Part shown: piece after piece, positions 16,018-24,602 of the stretch
How positions within the stretch are numbered: the stretch's first letter is position 1
How the letters are laid out: every line of letters begins with the position of its first letter
Source of the DNA: an uncultured Bacilli bacterium
Lineage (GTDB): Bacteria; Bacillota_I; Bacilli_A; RF39; UBA660
Length of the DNA: 29,014 bases
Reading direction: 5' to 3'
NCBI GenBank assembly: GCA_934097015.1
Contig: CAKONF010000013.1
Coordinates: forward strand, 1 to 29,014
Translations under genes and position numbers: made by a program
Notes under the pieces: model-generated
What the model was told of the DNA's origin: nothing
Seen by the model: only the letters and a program-made list of their open reading frames with translations
Databases searched by the model: none

Positions 16018-16050
16018 AAATATTGTATATTGTTTACAATATTTTTTTTT
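16017..16050 (+). terminator. Terminator after asnB
   Basis: AAAATATTGTA (16017-16027) pairs with TACAATATTTT (16035-16045), then T's to 16050. It starts at the last base of the asnB stop codon and contains the -35 of the next promoter. Confidence 0.75.
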
Positions 16051-16058
16051 GATATAAT
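16030..16058 (+). promoter_or_regulatory. Promoter of the prepilin-like genes, embedded in a terminator
   Basis: TTGTTT (16030-16035), 17-bp spacer, TATAAT (16053-16058) with TGA directly before it. The -35 overlaps the loop and 3' arm of the asnB terminator. Confidence 0.7.
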
Positions 16059-16083
16059 TTAATTAAGATATGAGAGTGATAGA

Positions 16084-17691
16084 ATGAATAAAAAAGGATT
16101 TACATTAGTTGAAATATTAGCTGTATTAGTTTTAATAGGTTTATTACTAGGTATAGCAATTCCTGGTATAAATAAAATAAGTTCTAATATGAAAAATAAA
16201 TCTTATAACAAAAAAGTAAATTTAATTGAAAGTGCAGCAATACTATGGGGTCAAGATAATAAAACTAGATTGCAAGCAAATAGTGATTGTAAAATAGATG
16301 ATGATAAGAATCTATCATGTTATAAAATAAAAGTAAGTGAATTATTAAGCGATAATTATTTAGATAGTGATAATAATAGCGGAGATATTATTAATCCCAT
16401 AGATAATAAAAGTTTAACAAATAGTTGTGTATATGTTTATAAAGAAAATAATAGAGTTTATGCAAAATATGTGAAAAATGGTGATTGCACTAATTCTAAG
16501 CCCACAAATCCTGATGACCCAAATAATCCAAACCCCACAGATCCAGATAATACAAATCCAACTGACCCAGATAATCCAAATCCTACGGATCCAGAAGAAT
16601 CAGAAGATCCTATAATTAAACCAGAAATTACAGTAAAAGCAAATGAAAAGACATCTCAATTTGACGTAGTAATTACACCTAATGAAAAAAATGAAGTATC
16701 TAAAATATCTATAAAATCTTATTTTCTTGATGATGAGTTAAATAAATATAACGACAGAATATATACTTATACTACATTTAAAAATAACTATACAAAAGAT
16801 GGCAATAATAATACATATAAAGAAGTAATATCATCTTTAAATAATAAATTTACAGTAGATTTATATGATATTATAAGCGCGTGCTATAATGATTCATCTG
16901 GTTCATTTCAATGTCGAAACGCAGTTAAAATAGATAAAATATTTAAATATCATATCGGATATAGTATAAAAATAGAAGTTAAAAATAATAAAAATACAAT
17001 AAAGGAATATGAATATAACGTAAAATCGAAATTAAATATACAAGAATTATCACTAGGTACTTTATCAGATAATAATATTAGTTCAAAATTATACTATATA
17101 TATAATGATAATATAGTTGTATATAACGCTAACACTTTTATGTACTATAATTTATCAAAAATTAATAATAGTAATAATTTAAATGGCGTAGAATTACTTA
17201 CATATCCAAATCCAGAAGGCAAAGTTTTTTTAGATTCTGTATCAAGTAATAAAATAAAATTTTTGATTATGTCTAGTCGTTCTTGTGAAAAATGTGCTTG
17301 TGATACAACAAAAAATAAAAATTGTAATTATTACACTATTGAAACAGGTTGTAGCGTTAGAGAAAATTTTGATTTTGGAAATATATATGTATCAAATAAA
17401 AAAGAATTTAAAGAAGATAATGAAAAATTTTTGAAATTTTATTTTGATAAATATAATAGTTGGGAAAGAGATAATTGTACTAATTGTAGTAATTGGAATT
17501 ATTATTCTTTAGATAATAAAAATAGTCTTGATACAAAATCATTTTATTTAGATATTACAAAAAATATAGATAGTATTAATTATAATCATTTAATGTATTT
17601 AAAGAAAAATGTTTCAACTACTACATCAGGTCAAAATGAATTTACATTGTTATTTTGGAATAATAATCTATCTGTAAATTTAATAGAGTAA
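16084..17691 (+). CDS. Prepilin-like surface protein with Pro-rich linker
   Basis: A 535-residue protein with a type IV prepilin leader, MNKKGFTLVEILAVLVLIG. Cleavage is expected between Gly5 and Phe6, with the conserved Glu at mature position 5, and one hydrophobic helix follows. After a pilin-like region (to about residue 138) come a Pro/Asn/Asp/Thr linker (about 139-176) and a large extracellular part. Residues about 255-327 match a segment of the next gene's product. The end has several Cys pairs (RSCEKCACDT, NCTNCSNW), suggesting disulfides or a metal site. This is far longer than a structural pilin, so it is more likely a pilus-associated adhesin or a DNA- or surface-binding minor pilin (inference). 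GAGTGAT precedes the ATG. The next prepilin gene starts 27 bases after its stop. Confidence 0.8.
   Translation: MNKKGFTLVEILAVLVLIGLLLGIAIPGINKISSNMKNKSYNKKVNLIESAAILWGQDNKTRLQANSDCKIDDDKNLSCYKIKVSELLSDNYLDSDNNSGDIINPIDNKSLTNSCVYVYKENNRVYAKYVKNGDCTNSKPTNPDDPNNPNPTDPDNTNPTDPDNPNPTDPEESEDPIIKPEITVKANEKTSQFDVVITPNEKNEVSKISIKSYFLDDELNKYNDRIYTYTTFKNNYTKDGNNNTYKEVISSLNNKFTVDLYDIISACYNDSSGSFQCRNAVKIDKIFKYHIGYSIKIEVKNNKNTIKEYEYNVKSKLNIQELSLGTLSDNNISSKLYYIYNDNIVVYNANTFMYYNLSKINNSNNLNGVELLTYPNPEGKVFLDSVSSNKIKFLIMSSRSCEKCACDTTKNKNCNYYTIETGCSVRENFDFGNIYVSNKKEFKEDNEKFLKFYFDKYNSWERDNCTNCSNWNYYSLDNKNSLDTKSFYLDITKNIDSINYNHLMYLKKNVSTTTSGQNEFTLLFWNNNLSVNLIE
16499..16605 (+). repeat. Short tandem repeat encoding the N-P-T-D-P-D linker
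   Basis: Imperfect repeats of a unit like aatccaactgacccagat encode NPTDPDN-type heptads between the pilin-like and extracellular parts of the protein. Such repeats can change number by slippage, altering the stalk length. Confidence 0.6.
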
Positions 17692-17718
17692 TTAATGATA
17701 AAGAAAAGGAGAATACAA

Positions 17719-20070
17719 ATGAAAAATAAAAAAGGATTTACATTAATAGAAATAATAGTCTGTATAGCATTAATTGCAGGAATTTCTACTATTACAATAG
17801 TTAGTTTAAAAAGTTCAAAAAGTAAAGAAGATAAAATAATAACAACAGTTAAAAATGCTGCAGATGTGTATTATTCCTCTAATGATAATATAAAAAAAGA
17901 ATTGGAAAATAACTATGGCTTTTTGCTTGTAAAAATAGATGAATTAAAAAATAAAGGTATGCTTGATAATAAATTAGAAACACTAAATTCTACTAGTGAT
18001 GAAAAATATGATTCAGTACTAATATATGATATGGATAAAGTAAACAAATTAGTTAAGCTTGATGAATATGAAACTGATAATATAGGATATATAGATTATC
18101 AATACCCATATTATGAGAAAACATTTATTCCATATTTAGAAGATTTAGATTTAGAAAATGTGCCATTTAAATGTCACGAAACAGGGTTGTTTAGAGATAA
18201 TGAATTAGTGTATTTAGAAAATTATGAGAAAAAATATACAACAAACTTTAATTGCTATTTAATAAAAGAAGACGAATCTCAGGAACTGATTGATGAAATA
18301 AGTGATGTTGGAAGCTATACAATTAGTTATAAAATAAACGATGGTGTTTATAGATATAGAAAAGTCAATATATATAGTAATTTTGATTATAAATTAATCG
18401 CAAAATCCGGAACAGAAATATTGGAAAATTATTGTGTCAATCCAACTTGGACTAACAAAGATATTACATTAAGTGTATCAACAGATGATAATATAGAAGA
18501 ACATAAAAGCTACCATTTAAATAATTCAACATATACATGGTATAATGATAATGTATTAGATGAAACATCTAAAGGTAAGATAGAAAAAAAATTTACCACT
18601 ACAACAAATGCAAAAGTTAAAACCAAATATAATAAGCTAGATGATAAAGAACAAGAACTTAGTTGTCAATTAAACATTGATAAAGTTCCTCCAACAATAG
18701 AAACTTTATCATTTAACAGTACAAATAATAAGTTAAAAGTAAAATTTAAAGATGAAGGTGGCTCTGAATTAAAAGAGTATTGTATTGGAACCGATGATAA
18801 TAATTGTTCTATTTTAGAAAGTACTGGTATTTCTGGAAATGAAAAAATAGTGGAAATTAAAATTAATCCAGAAAATAATAATGTAATACGTGTATGGGAT
18901 AAAGCAGACAATGAAACACACATAGAATATAATACTAGAGATATTCCTCAAATAGATATCGAAAATAAAAATAATGTAACTATCGAAAGTACTACTGGGG
19001 GCAATTTAATATCACCAGGTATAGAATTGAAAATAAATAGTTTTAGTGAAAATATAAGAGATGTAAAAATTAAATATACGATTAATGATAAATATGAATT
19101 TAATGAAGAGTATTGTAATGATGGAAGTTGTAATCAAAATTATGAAATCAAATATAACATGCATAATCTATTAGAAAAATGTCAAGGTGATTTTGAATGC
19201 CACAAAGAAATAGGCGGTGATGTTAATTCTCTTAGCAATTTTAATGTAAAATATGAAGTAGAAGTAAGCAATGGTATAAAAAGATCTATAAAAAAATTTA
19301 ATGCTAAATTAGATATTAGAAAAATTAATTTAGAAGAGTTAGGAAAAGATAACGATAATAAAATATCAGTTAGAGGAATAAATGATATGGGTGATATAAT
19401 ATTTACAAATAGTAATCTTACTCATACATCAAATACAACTGGTAGTGTTTCAACTTCACATTCATCAAAAGGAATTCTGCATTACAGTGGTGATAAAGAA
19501 GAAATGTCTATAGTAGGTACTTATGGTTCTAGTGGATCAACATGGGCTGGAAATTGTTCTAGATCATCAAGCTTCGAAATATATAACTGGAACGAAAATA
19601 GCATAGAGTATTCAGGTTGTGATTATACAGGATCTGGTAATTGTAGTAGTGGAATAAATAGAATTAGAGGTGGAATATATGATTTCAATACCAAAGTACT
19701 GAATGACTATAGTTATAGCGAAAATGTATTTGCAAAAAATGCTTGCAGATACTCTACTGGTACTGGAATAACAATTACAGATAAGTTTGAAAATGTTTCT
19801 ATTAGTAGTTTTTATACACCAATTAATAGTACACTTGATATGTTTAATAAATTAAGTAAAAGTTTTAGTAGAAAAGAATATTACAAATTTACAATAAAAA
19901 AAGAAATTCTTTCTAAATTAACTTATTCAGAAAATAATGGAACAAGGAAATACTTTATGTTATTACAACAATATCATAGACAATCTAAAAGTTATAGCTA
20001 CAAAGGATTAATATTTAATGAAAATTTAATAAAAATAGAAAATTTAGAAAGCACAGATAAAGATGCATAA
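17719..20070 (+). CDS. Large prepilin-like surface protein with Ig-like segment
   Basis: A 783-residue protein starting MKNKKGFTLIEIIVCIALIAG, a clear prepilin leader and hydrophobic helix. I chose ATG 17719 because AAAGGAG lies just upstream; the in-frame ATG at 17695 overlaps that site. Residues about 320-400 look like a bacterial Ig-type domain (DKVPPTIETLSF...VKFKDEGGS...VWDKADNET), common in surface proteins of this group. Residues about 474-544 match the preceding gene's product. The C-terminal 230 residues are Ser/Gly/Cys-rich (GSSGSTWAGNCSRSS; CDYTGSGNCSSG) and not recognised. It is probably displayed at the cell surface with its upstream paralogue. Prepilin peptidase and assembly ATPase are not in the window. 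It ends before a terminator/promoter element. Confidence 0.8.
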   Translation: MKNKKGFTLIEIIVCIALIAGISTITIVSLKSSKSKEDKIITTVKNAADVYYSSNDNIKKELENNYGFLLVKIDELKNKGMLDNKLETLNSTSDEKYDSVLIYDMDKVNKLVKLDEYETDNIGYIDYQYPYYEKTFIPYLEDLDLENVPFKCHETGLFRDNELVYLENYEKKYTTNFNCYLIKEDESQELIDEISDVGSYTISYKINDGVYRYRKVNIYSNFDYKLIAKSGTEILENYCVNPTWTNKDITLSVSTDDNIEEHKSYHLNNSTYTWYNDNVLDETSKGKIEKKFTTTTNAKVKTKYNKLDDKEQELSCQLNIDKVPPTIETLSFNSTNNKLKVKFKDEGGSELKEYCIGTDDNNCSILESTGISGNEKIVEIKINPENNNVIRVWDKADNETHIEYNTRDIPQIDIENKNNVTIESTTGGNLISPGIELKINSFSENIRDVKIKYTINDKYEFNEEYCNDGSCNQNYEIKYNMHNLLEKCQGDFECHKEIGGDVNSLSNFNVKYEVEVSNGIKRSIKKFNAKLDIRKINLEELGKDNDNKISVRGINDMGDIIFTNSNLTHTSNTTGSVSTSHSSKGILHYSGDKEEMSIVGTYGSSGSTWAGNCSRSSSFEIYNWNENSIEYSGCDYTGSGNCSSGINRIRGGIYDFNTKVLNDYSYSENVFAKNACRYSTGTGITITDKFENVSISSFYTPINSTLDMFNKLSKSFSRKEYYKFTIKKEILSKLTYSENNGTRKYFMLLQQYHRQSKSYSYKGLIFNENLIKIENLESTDKDA

Positions 20071-20078
20071 ATTAAAAT

Positions 20079-20124
20079 AATATTGTAAAACGATAGAAAA
20101 AGTATTGTTTACAATATTTTTTTT
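20079..20124 (+). terminator. Terminator after the prepilin-like genes
   Basis: AATATTGTAAA (20079-20089) pairs with TTTACAATATT (20108-20118), followed by T's to 20124. The 3' arm is nearly the same sequence as at 16033-16043. Confidence 0.7.
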
Positions 20125-20134
20125 ATGATATACT
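20105..20134 (+). promoter_or_regulatory. Promoter of the PPDK gene, embedded in a terminator
   Basis: TTGTTT (20105-20110), 18-bp spacer, TATACT (20129-20134) with TGA directly before it. It has the same terminator/promoter arrangement as before the first prepilin gene. Confidence 0.65.
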
Positions 20135-20167
20135 AAATAAGTCAGATAATAATGGAGGGTAAGAGAT

Positions 20168-22801
20168 ATGACAAAATATGTATATTCCTTTAAAGAAGGA
20201 AATAAAGACATGAGAAACCTTTTAGGTGGAAAAGGTGCTAACTTAGCAGAAATGACAAGTATAGGTTTACCTGTACCTCAAGGTTTTACAGTTACTACTG
20301 AAGCATGTACTAAGTATTATGAAGATGGTAGAGAAATTAATGAAGATATTCAAGCACAAATTAATGAATATATTCAAAAATTAGAAGACGAAACTGGTAA
20401 AAAATTCGGTGACAAAGAAAACCCATTATTAGTTTCAGTAAGAAGTGGTGCTAGAGCAAGTATGCCTGGTATGATGGATACAATATTAAACTTAGGTTTA
20501 AATGAAGAAGTTGTTTTATCTATAGCAGAAAAAACAGGTAATCCTAGATGGGCTTGGGACTGTTATAGAAGATTTATTCAAATGTATTCAGATGTTGTTA
20601 TGGAAGTAGGTAAAAAATACTTCGAACAATTAATCGATGAAATGAAAGAAAAGAAAGGCGTTAGTCAAGATATTGAACTTGATGCAGATGACTTAAAAGA
20701 ACTAGCACGTTTATTCAAAGAAGAATACAAATCTAAAATTGGTAGTGATTTCCCAACTGATCCAAAAGAACAATTAATGGGTGCAGTTAAAGCTGTATTC
20801 CGTTCATGGGATAATCCAAGAGCAAACGTTTATAGAAGAGATAATGATATTCCATATTCTTGGGGAACTGCTGTAAATGTACAATCAATGGCATTTGGTA
20901 ATATGGGAGAAGACTGTGGTACTGGAGTTGCATTCACAAGAGATCCAGCAACTGGTGAAAAAGGTTTATTTGGAGAATTCTTAACAAACGCACAAGGTGA
21001 AGATGTTGTTGCTGGTGTTAGAACTCCAATGCATATAACAGAAATGGAAAATAAATTCCCAGAAGCATTTAAAGAATTTAAGGAAGTTTGTAAGACTCTA
21101 GAAAGTCATTATAGAGACATGCAAGATATGGAATTCACTGTAGAACATGGTAAACTTTATATGTTGCAAACTAGAAATGGTAAAAGAACTGCACAAGCTG
21201 CTTTAAAAATAGCATGTGATTTAGTTGATGAAGGTATGCGTACTGAAGAAGAAGCAGTTGCTATGATAGATCCAAGAAACTTAGATACTTTACTTCATCC
21301 ACAATTTGATACAGATGAATTAAAGAAATCTAAACCCGTTGGAAAAGGATTAGGAGCTTCACCTGGAGCTGCTTGTGGTAAGATAGTATTTACTGCAGAA
21401 GATGCTGTAGAATGGAATGAAAGAGGAGAAAAAGTTGTATTAGTTAGACTTGAAACTTCTCCAGAAGATATTACTGGTATGAAAGCTAGTCAAGGTATTT
21501 TAACAGTTCGTGGTGGTATGACAAGTCATGCAGCAGTTGTTGCACGTGGTATGGGTACTTGTTGTGTATCTGGATGTGGTGATATCGCTATGGATGAAGA
21601 AAATAAGAAATTCACTTTAGCTGGTAAAACATATCATGAAGGTGATTTCATTTCAATAGATGGTACTACAGGAAATATTTATGATGGTATTATTAAAACT
21701 GTAGATGCTAAAATTGTCGGTGAATTTGAAAGAGTAATGAAATGGGCTGATAAATTCAGAAGACTTAAAGTTAGAACTAATGCAGATACTCCAACTGATG
21801 CAAAAAAAGCACATGAATTAGGAGCAGAAGGAATAGGACTTTGTCGTACAGAACACATGTTCTTTGAAGCAGATAGAATTGCTGCATTTAGAGAAATGAT
21901 TTGTGCTGATACAGTAGAAGAAAGAGAAACAGCATTAGATAAAATATTACCATATCAACAAGGTGATTTTGAAGCATTATATGAAGCATTAGAAGGTGAT
22001 TCAGTAGTTATTAGATATTTAGATCCACCTCTACATGAGTTTGTTCCAACAGAAGAAGCAGATATTGAAAAATTAGCAAAAGCTCAAGGTAAGAGTGTTG
22101 AAAGAATTAAAGAGATAATTGCTTCACTTCATGAATTTAATCCTATGATGGGACATCGTGGATGTAGACTTGCAGTAACTTATCCAGAAATTGCAAAAAT
22201 GCAAACTAAAGCAGTTATTCGTGCTGCAATAAACACAAAGAAAAAACACAGCGATTGGAATGTTGTTCCTGAAATAATGATTCCATTAGTAGGAGAAGTT
22301 AAAGAACTTAAATACGTTAAAGATGTAGTTGTTAAAACTGCAGATGAGGAAATTAAAAATGCTGGTATCGAGTTAGAATACAAAGTTGGTACAATGATTG
22401 AAATACCAAGAGCTGCTTTAACAGCAGATGAAATCGCTAAGGAAGCTGAATTCTTCTCATTTGGTACTAACGATTTAACTCAAATGACATTTGGTTTCTC
22501 AAGAGATGATGCCGGAAAATTCTTACCTTCATATTATGAAAATAAAATTTATGAAGAAGATCCATTTAAAACACTTGATCAAAAAGGTGTTGGTAAATTA
22601 ATTGAAACAGCTGTTAAATTAGGAAAATCAACTAGAAGTGATATACATTTAGGTGTATGTGGAGAAACAGGAGGAGACCCTAAATCTATAGAATTCTATC
22701 ATAATGTAGGACTTGATTATGTATCATGTTCACCATTTAGAGTTCCAGTAGCAAGACTTGCTGCTGCACAAGCTGCAATTAATGAAAGAAATAATATATA
22801 A
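20168..22801 (+). CDS. ppdK: Pyruvate, phosphate dikinase (PPDK)
   Basis: Interconverts pyruvate + ATP + Pi and PEP + AMP + PPi. In fermenters it often works in the glycolytic direction and saves ATP through PPi. The 877 residues match the clostridial enzyme (874). The nucleotide-binding domain starts YSFKEGNKDMRNLLGGKGANLAEM and has SVRSGARASMPGMMDTILNLG. The phosphohistidine loop is GGMTSHAAVVARGMGTCCVSG, with His454. The PEP/pyruvate domain carries EGIGLCRTEHMF, GTNDLTQMTFGFSRDD and GVCGETGG, with the catalytic Cys at 831. GGAGGG lies 8 bases before the ATG. Codons look normal for the window. It is a single-gene unit between two terminators. Confidence 0.98.
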   Translation: MTKYVYSFKEGNKDMRNLLGGKGANLAEMTSIGLPVPQGFTVTTEACTKYYEDGREINEDIQAQINEYIQKLEDETGKKFGDKENPLLVSVRSGARASMPGMMDTILNLGLNEEVVLSIAEKTGNPRWAWDCYRRFIQMYSDVVMEVGKKYFEQLIDEMKEKKGVSQDIELDADDLKELARLFKEEYKSKIGSDFPTDPKEQLMGAVKAVFRSWDNPRANVYRRDNDIPYSWGTAVNVQSMAFGNMGEDCGTGVAFTRDPATGEKGLFGEFLTNAQGEDVVAGVRTPMHITEMENKFPEAFKEFKEVCKTLESHYRDMQDMEFTVEHGKLYMLQTRNGKRTAQAALKIACDLVDEGMRTEEEAVAMIDPRNLDTLLHPQFDTDELKKSKPVGKGLGASPGAACGKIVFTAEDAVEWNERGEKVVLVRLETSPEDITGMKASQGILTVRGGMTSHAAVVARGMGTCCVSGCGDIAMDEENKKFTLAGKTYHEGDFISIDGTTGNIYDGIIKTVDAKIVGEFERVMKWADKFRRLKVRTNADTPTDAKKAHELGAEGIGLCRTEHMFFEADRIAAFREMICADTVEERETALDKILPYQQGDFEALYEALEGDSVVIRYLDPPLHEFVPTEEADIEKLAKAQGKSVERIKEIIASLHEFNPMMGHRGCRLAVTYPEIAKMQTKAVIRAAINTKKKHSDWNVVPEIMIPLVGEVKELKYVKDVVVKTADEEIKNAGIELEYKVGTMIEIPRAALTADEIAKEAEFFSFGTNDLTQMTFGFSRDDAGKFLPSYYENKIYEEDPFKTLDQKGVGKLIETAVKLGKSTRSDIHLGVCGETGGDPKSIEFYHNVGLDYVSCSPFRVPVARLAAAQAAINERNNI

Positions 22802-22807
22802 ATGTTA

Positions 22808-22834
22808 AACTCTATCAATTGGATAGAGTTTTTT
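22808..22834 (+). terminator. Terminator after PPDK
   Basis: AACTCTATC (22808-22816) pairs with GATAGAGTT (22822-22830), loop aattg, then T's. Confidence 0.8.
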
Positions 22835-22961
22835 ATAAAAAAAGATAAATATACGGTAAAATAACTTTATTGTTTCAATATATAATGCTATTGTTAAAAG
22901 AATAAATTCATGATCATATCAAAGTTATTATGTTTACAATATATAATTTTAATTTAGATAA

Positions 22962-23004
22962 AAAAACAAGGATAAATGACATATAGAATAACATCCTTGT
23001 TTTT
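22962..23004. terminator. Bidirectional terminator downstream of spoIVA
   Basis: AAAAACAAGGAT (22962-22973) pairs perfectly with ATCCTTGTTTTT (22993-23004). U-runs form on both strands. It ends the spoIVA transcript and could also end a plus-strand transcript from 22880-22950. Confidence 0.75.
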
Positions 23005-23036
23005 ATATTATTAAATAAAATTATTATTAAAATATA

Positions 23037-24515
23037 TTATATTACTATAGCAATTAAATTATTTGAACCCTTATTAACTATCTTAGTAGCCGTTGTAGAT
23101 AACTTATATCTAGTAGATTCAGGCATCATAGATAGTTTTGCTTGAATACCTTCTTTTACAATTTCATCTAAACTTCTACCAAATATTTCACTTTTCCAAA
23201 TATTTGAAGGTTCAGTTTCATAATCTTTCATAATATAATCTATAAGTTCCTTACTTTGAAGTTCAGTTCCTATAATAGGTTCAAAAGAACTTTCAACATC
23301 AACTTTAAGCAAATGAATGCTACTAGCAACTGCCTTTAATTTAACACCATAACGACTACCTTGTTTTATTATTTCAGGTGTTTCTAATTTCATATCTTTT
23401 AAAGTAGGGTAAACAATACCATATCCTGTATTCTTAGCCATTTTAATAGCATTTTTAATACTTTCTGTTTCCTCTCTATTATTTGAATAATCAGAGAATA
23501 TCTTTAAAAGACCAGCTTTAGATAACTCAACATCTCCCATAATATTTTTTAATGTTTCATTATATAATTCATCACTACTATTTAAATTAAGAGTAACAAT
23601 ACCATTTCCAGTATCTAAAGAACTAATATAAGCTTCCTTAATATAAGGACTATCCTTAAAATATTCTATCATAGTATCTACATCTTTTACTTTTTCTATA
23701 TTAGTAATACATTCTTTAATTTTATTAATATAATGTTTCTTAATCTCATTATCTTTATTTAAAACATGTATCCACTCTGGTATATTTATAGAAACATCAT
23801 TAATTGGGAATTCATATAATGCATTTCTTAAAATATTTGTCATATCAACATCGTTCATATTTTCTATATCCATATTTATTACTGGTACATCATAATTAGT
23901 TGATATTTCATTTTTAATATTTATTGTCGCATCACTATTTGGATGAGTACTATTAAGTATTACAATAAATGGTTTATTTATTGATTTTAACTCAGTAATA
24001 ACTTTCTCTTCAGCTTCTATATAATCATTTCTACCTAATGTTCCAATTGAACCATCAGTAGTTATTACTATTCCTATAGTCGAATGGTCTTTTATAACTT
24101 TTTCAGTTCCAATTTCTGCAGCTTCTACAAAAGGAATTTCCTCTTCATACCATGGTGTTTTTACAAGTCTCGGATTACCAAGTTCATCTTGAAAACCACT
24201 TGCTGCATTACTAACATATCCAACGCAATCAATCAACTTTATGTTAGTTTCAAAATCATCTATTTTTATTGTAGCTCCGTTTGATGGGACGAATTTTGGC
24301 TCAGTAGTCATAATTGCTTTACCAGTACTACTTTGTGGTAATTCATCTAAACACATCTTTTTATCATTTTCATCTTTTATATTTGGAATAACCAAATTTT
24401 CAATTACTTTTTTAATAAATGTACTTTTACCAGTTCTAACAGCACCAACAACTCCTAAATAAATACACCCATTACCTCTAATTGAAATATTTTCTATTAT
24501 CTCTTTCTTTTCCAT
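23037..24515 (-). CDS. spoIVA: Stage IV sporulation protein A (SpoIVA), spore coat ATPase
   Basis: Mother-cell ATPase that polymerises on the forespore surface to form the coat basement layer and is needed for cortex formation. At 492 residues it has the same length as the B. subtilis protein. Visible: Walker A GAVRTGKST at residues 24-32 (Lys30), MTTEPKFVPSNGA, KLIDCVGYV, GFQDELGNPRLVKTPWYEEEIPF in parts, ITTDGSIG, VILNSTHP, and the C-terminal membrane-targeting end NKGSNNLIAIVI. It is strong evidence for a spore-former. ATG at 24515 follows GAAAGG. It sits alone behind the terminator of the upstream minus-strand gene. A CATATTAT box is a candidate sporulation -10. Confidence 0.97.
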   Translation of the reverse strand: MEKKEIIENISIRGNGCIYLGVVGAVRTGKSTFIKKVIENLVIPNIKDENDKKMCLDELPQSSTGKAIMTTEPKFVPSNGATIKIDDFETNIKLIDCVGYVSNAASGFQDELGNPRLVKTPWYEEEIPFVEAAEIGTEKVIKDHSTIGIVITTDGSIGTLGRNDYIEAEEKVITELKSINKPFIVILNSTHPNSDATINIKNEISTNYDVPVINMDIENMNDVDMTNILRNALYEFPINDVSINIPEWIHVLNKDNEIKKHYINKIKECITNIEKVKDVDTMIEYFKDSPYIKEAYISSLDTGNGIVTLNLNSSDELYNETLKNIMGDVELSKAGLLKIFSDYSNNREETESIKNAIKMAKNTGYGIVYPTLKDMKLETPEIIKQGSRYGVKLKAVASSIHLLKVDVESSFEPIIGTELQSKELIDYIMKDYETEPSNIWKSEIFGRSLDEIVKEGIQAKLSMMPESTRYKLSTTATKIVNKGSNNLIAIVI

Positions 24516-24537
24516 AAGTTCACTAACCTTTCAATGA

Positions 24538-24565
24538 ATAATATGTAATAAATAATATTTTATTC
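24538..24565 (-). promoter_or_regulatory. Candidate sigma-E-like promoter of spoIVA
   Basis: On the minus strand GAATAAA (24559-24565), 13-bp spacer, CATATTAT (24538-24545), 22 bases before the start codon. It partly matches the sigma-E pattern (GnATATT, CATACAnT). No TATAAT box is present here, in contrast to housekeeping genes nearby. Confidence 0.3.
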
Positions 24566-24573
24566 AAAAAAAA

Positions 24574-24595
24574 TAATATCTGACATTAGATATTA
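24574..24595 (-). terminator. Terminator of the PemK/MazF-like gene
   Basis: On the minus strand TAATATCT, loop AATGTC, AGATATTA, then a run of eight T's. It separates the 158-residue gene from spoIVA. Confidence 0.75.
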
Positions 24596-24602
24596 CATTT
24601 TA

